NCBI GenBank assembly: GCA_013180625.2
Contig: SNVD02008093.1
Span: 248,001 to 312,000, forward strand
DNA: 64,000 nucleotides
Direction: 5' to 3'
DNA from: Boswellia sacra
Taxonomy: Eukaryota > Streptophyta > Magnoliopsida > Sapindales > Burseraceae
The notes below the pieces were generated by a model that saw only the letters and a program-made list of their open reading frames with translations, was not told the origin of the DNA and made no database searches. Shown piece by piece: positions 62,501-64,000 of this stretch. The translations under genes and the position numbers were made by a program. Each line of letters opens with the position of its first letter. Position 1 is the stretch's first letter.

Positions 62501-64000
62501 GGTTGATTACGTTGTATACCACACAGTGACAGTTTTGCTTTATCTGTTACATGGTAACTTGATTAGGTTGCAGAGACAGCTCGAAAGCTTCGAATATTCG
62601 TGATTGCTGATGAAGTTTATGGCCATCTTGTGTTTGGGAGTAAACCATTTGTACCTATGGCACAATTTGCATCTATTGTGCCCGTACTTGCACTAGGATC
62701 TATATCAAAGAGATGGATTGTTCCAGGCTGGAGACTTGGTTGGCTTGTGACAAGCGATCCCAATGGCATCTTTAAACAAACTGGGGTTAGTTTACTCCTG
62801 TCGATCACTCATTTTGTGGTTGTTATACATAACTCTGATTCACTTATCCTCAAATTTTCTGTGGATAGTTAAGTTCTCATAATACCAATCTAATACAAGA
62901 TAAAAAAGCGTTAAGAGCAATTCTGATACTGGTGGTCTTGATTGATACATATTTCAAATCCTCTCTCTTTATGCATACTTAGAGGCAGAAGCATGTGTAT
63001 AATTATGTGCAAAAGTTGCAGGGAAGTTCCACTTCTATTTTACAGGTGCACCTACTTAACGGTGTTGAGTTCGGGGCTTCCATATTGTTTCTTGAACATG
63101 AAACAGTATTTCCTGTTTTAAACATGGTTAATTACTCTGTTTTGTTTAACTAGATGGTGGACAGCCTCAAGAAATATCTTGACATCTCCAGTAATCCCAC
63201 AACCTTTGTTCAGGTATGTAACCGAAGATATTTTCTTATAAATAACTTATCAAACAAAAAATTTAATAATGTTGTTCCATGGCAATCTTTCAATCTAAAA
63301 ATGTTACGAGGATTAATTGTTCACCAAAACCAGCAATGTTAAAGCAATCTATCTGGTAGATGGAGTATTGCTCAATCAATGAAAGTGCAGCATTGTGCTC
63401 TATCTCATTAATTTGCCTGAATATGCTGCATGCATTTTTAATATGACAGATTCTCTGGTTTTAGCTATGATGATAATGTGGTTTATAAATCAGGCGGCAA
63501 TTCCTCAAATCCTTGAGAAAACAAATGAAGATTTCTTCTCCAATATCATCAACACCATGAAAGAAGCTGCAGACATTTGTTGCAGTAAAATCAAGGAGAT
63601 TCCTTGCTTTGTTTGTCCACAAAAGCCTGAAGGATCCATGTCTGTAATGGTAAAGACTAAAAATCTTTTTCTTCAGATTTTTTCTTTTTTAAATGAAAAT
63701 AATTTCTAATAATTAATTATAAACTACCACAGGTGAAGCTAAACTTCTCACTACTTGAAGGCATAAATGATGATGTGGACTTTTGTCTCAAGCTCGCCAA
63801 AGAAGAATCTGTGATTGTTATACCAGGTAACCTTCATACTTCCTTAAATAAGTAGATATGCAAAGATCATTTGCTTCAGCTCGCTAGAAATAGAATTCCT
63901 TACCAAGCCAATTAGGATTATGTAAAATAATTAGAATCCTATAGTTGTTATGCATATTGGATGTATCATATCAAAGCTAGGATGAAATCATACCATATGA
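59567..64000 (+). CDS. TAT: TAT-D: tyrosine-aminotransferase-like enzyme, 3' end outside the window
   Basis: Exons 59567-59835, 62068-62407, 62567-62785, 63154-63213, 63494-63649 and 63733-63826 are all open and in phase. Intron 6 (starting GTAAC at 63827) runs off the edge, and exon 7 of about 119 nt is expected outside. One residue shorter at the N-terminus than TAT-A. PLP lysine K251 in GSISKRW, ADEVY, NPGNPCG and GWRLGW are present. Paralogue-specific text includes [12 protein letters not shown] (others have LGHGDPS), [10 protein letters not shown] and [16 protein letters not shown], so it is the most divergent intact member and may be an older lineage or have another substrate. Intron 1 is 2.2 kb with transposon-like content. 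Confidence 0.9.
60452..61372. mobile_element. Possible non-autonomous hAT-like sequence in intron 1 of TAT-D
   Basis: The left part starts TAGGGATGGAGG with GGGGATGG and CCCCACCCCGTATCC blocks. The right part ends CCCCCGTCCCATTGTCATCCC TA, i.e. TAGGGATGACAATGGGAC read inward. G-rich ends around an AT-rich core are typical of this hAT type. No matching 8-bp duplication was found, so boundaries are tentative. Confidence 0.4.

Noticed and set aside
1..64000. A metabolic gene cluster or novel defence-type system
   Set aside because: Only one enzyme family is present. No P450, acyltransferase, terpene synthase or other partner genes occur, so no multi-gene pathway can be claimed.

Overview
The window looks like nuclear DNA of a flowering plant, probably a woody eudicot. 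The genes carry canonical GT-AG introns, the intergenic DNA is AT-rich, and plant LTR retrotransposons and hAT transposons are frequent. Citrus-like trees come to mind, but nothing here proves a species.

The backbone is a tandem array of tyrosine/nicotianamine-aminotransferase-like genes (fold-type I, PLP-dependent), all built on one seven-exon plan. Exons 2 to 6 measure 340, 219, 60, 156 and 94 nt in every intact copy. TAT-A (12117-14219), TAT-B (43639-46421) and TAT-C (54586-57924) each splice by hand to an uninterrupted reading frame of 419, 426 and 419 residues. TAT-D (59567 to the right edge) is open through exon 6, and its last exon lies outside. Five further copies are dead or dying: psi1 (2512-9052, the only one on the minus strand), psi2 (15993-20071), psi3 (35474-37266), psi4 (38331-38813) and psi5 (49800-53652). 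A loose exon-2 piece sits at 40382-40507.

Mobile DNA accounts for much of the decay. Two related 2.77-kb elements with TG...CA ends (solo LTRs, by appearance) sit in exon 1 of psi1 and of psi2, each with a perfect 5-bp target duplication. A small non-autonomous Copia element lies in intron 4 of psi1. Between psi2 and psi3 is a three-level nest. A Ty3/Gypsy element (20072-34441, minus strand, 3' end lost) has its gag split by a 9.8-kb hAT (23399-33217). The transposase gene of that hAT is in turn split by a 4.5-kb hAT (24797-29265). Both hATs have perfect 8-bp target duplications. The inner hAT still encodes an apparently intact 685-residue transposase; the outer one is broken.

Two genes are unrelated to the array. 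A reticulon-like gene (minus strand) runs off the left edge. A four-exon gene on the minus strand (39726-41147) encodes a 77-residue protein resembling small prefoldin-like subunits.

Together the intact copies would supply several cytosolic aromatic-aminotransferase-like isoforms (tyrosine to 4-hydroxyphenylpyruvate is the usual family reaction), but substrates cannot be read from sequence. No tRNA, rRNA or CRISPR was seen.
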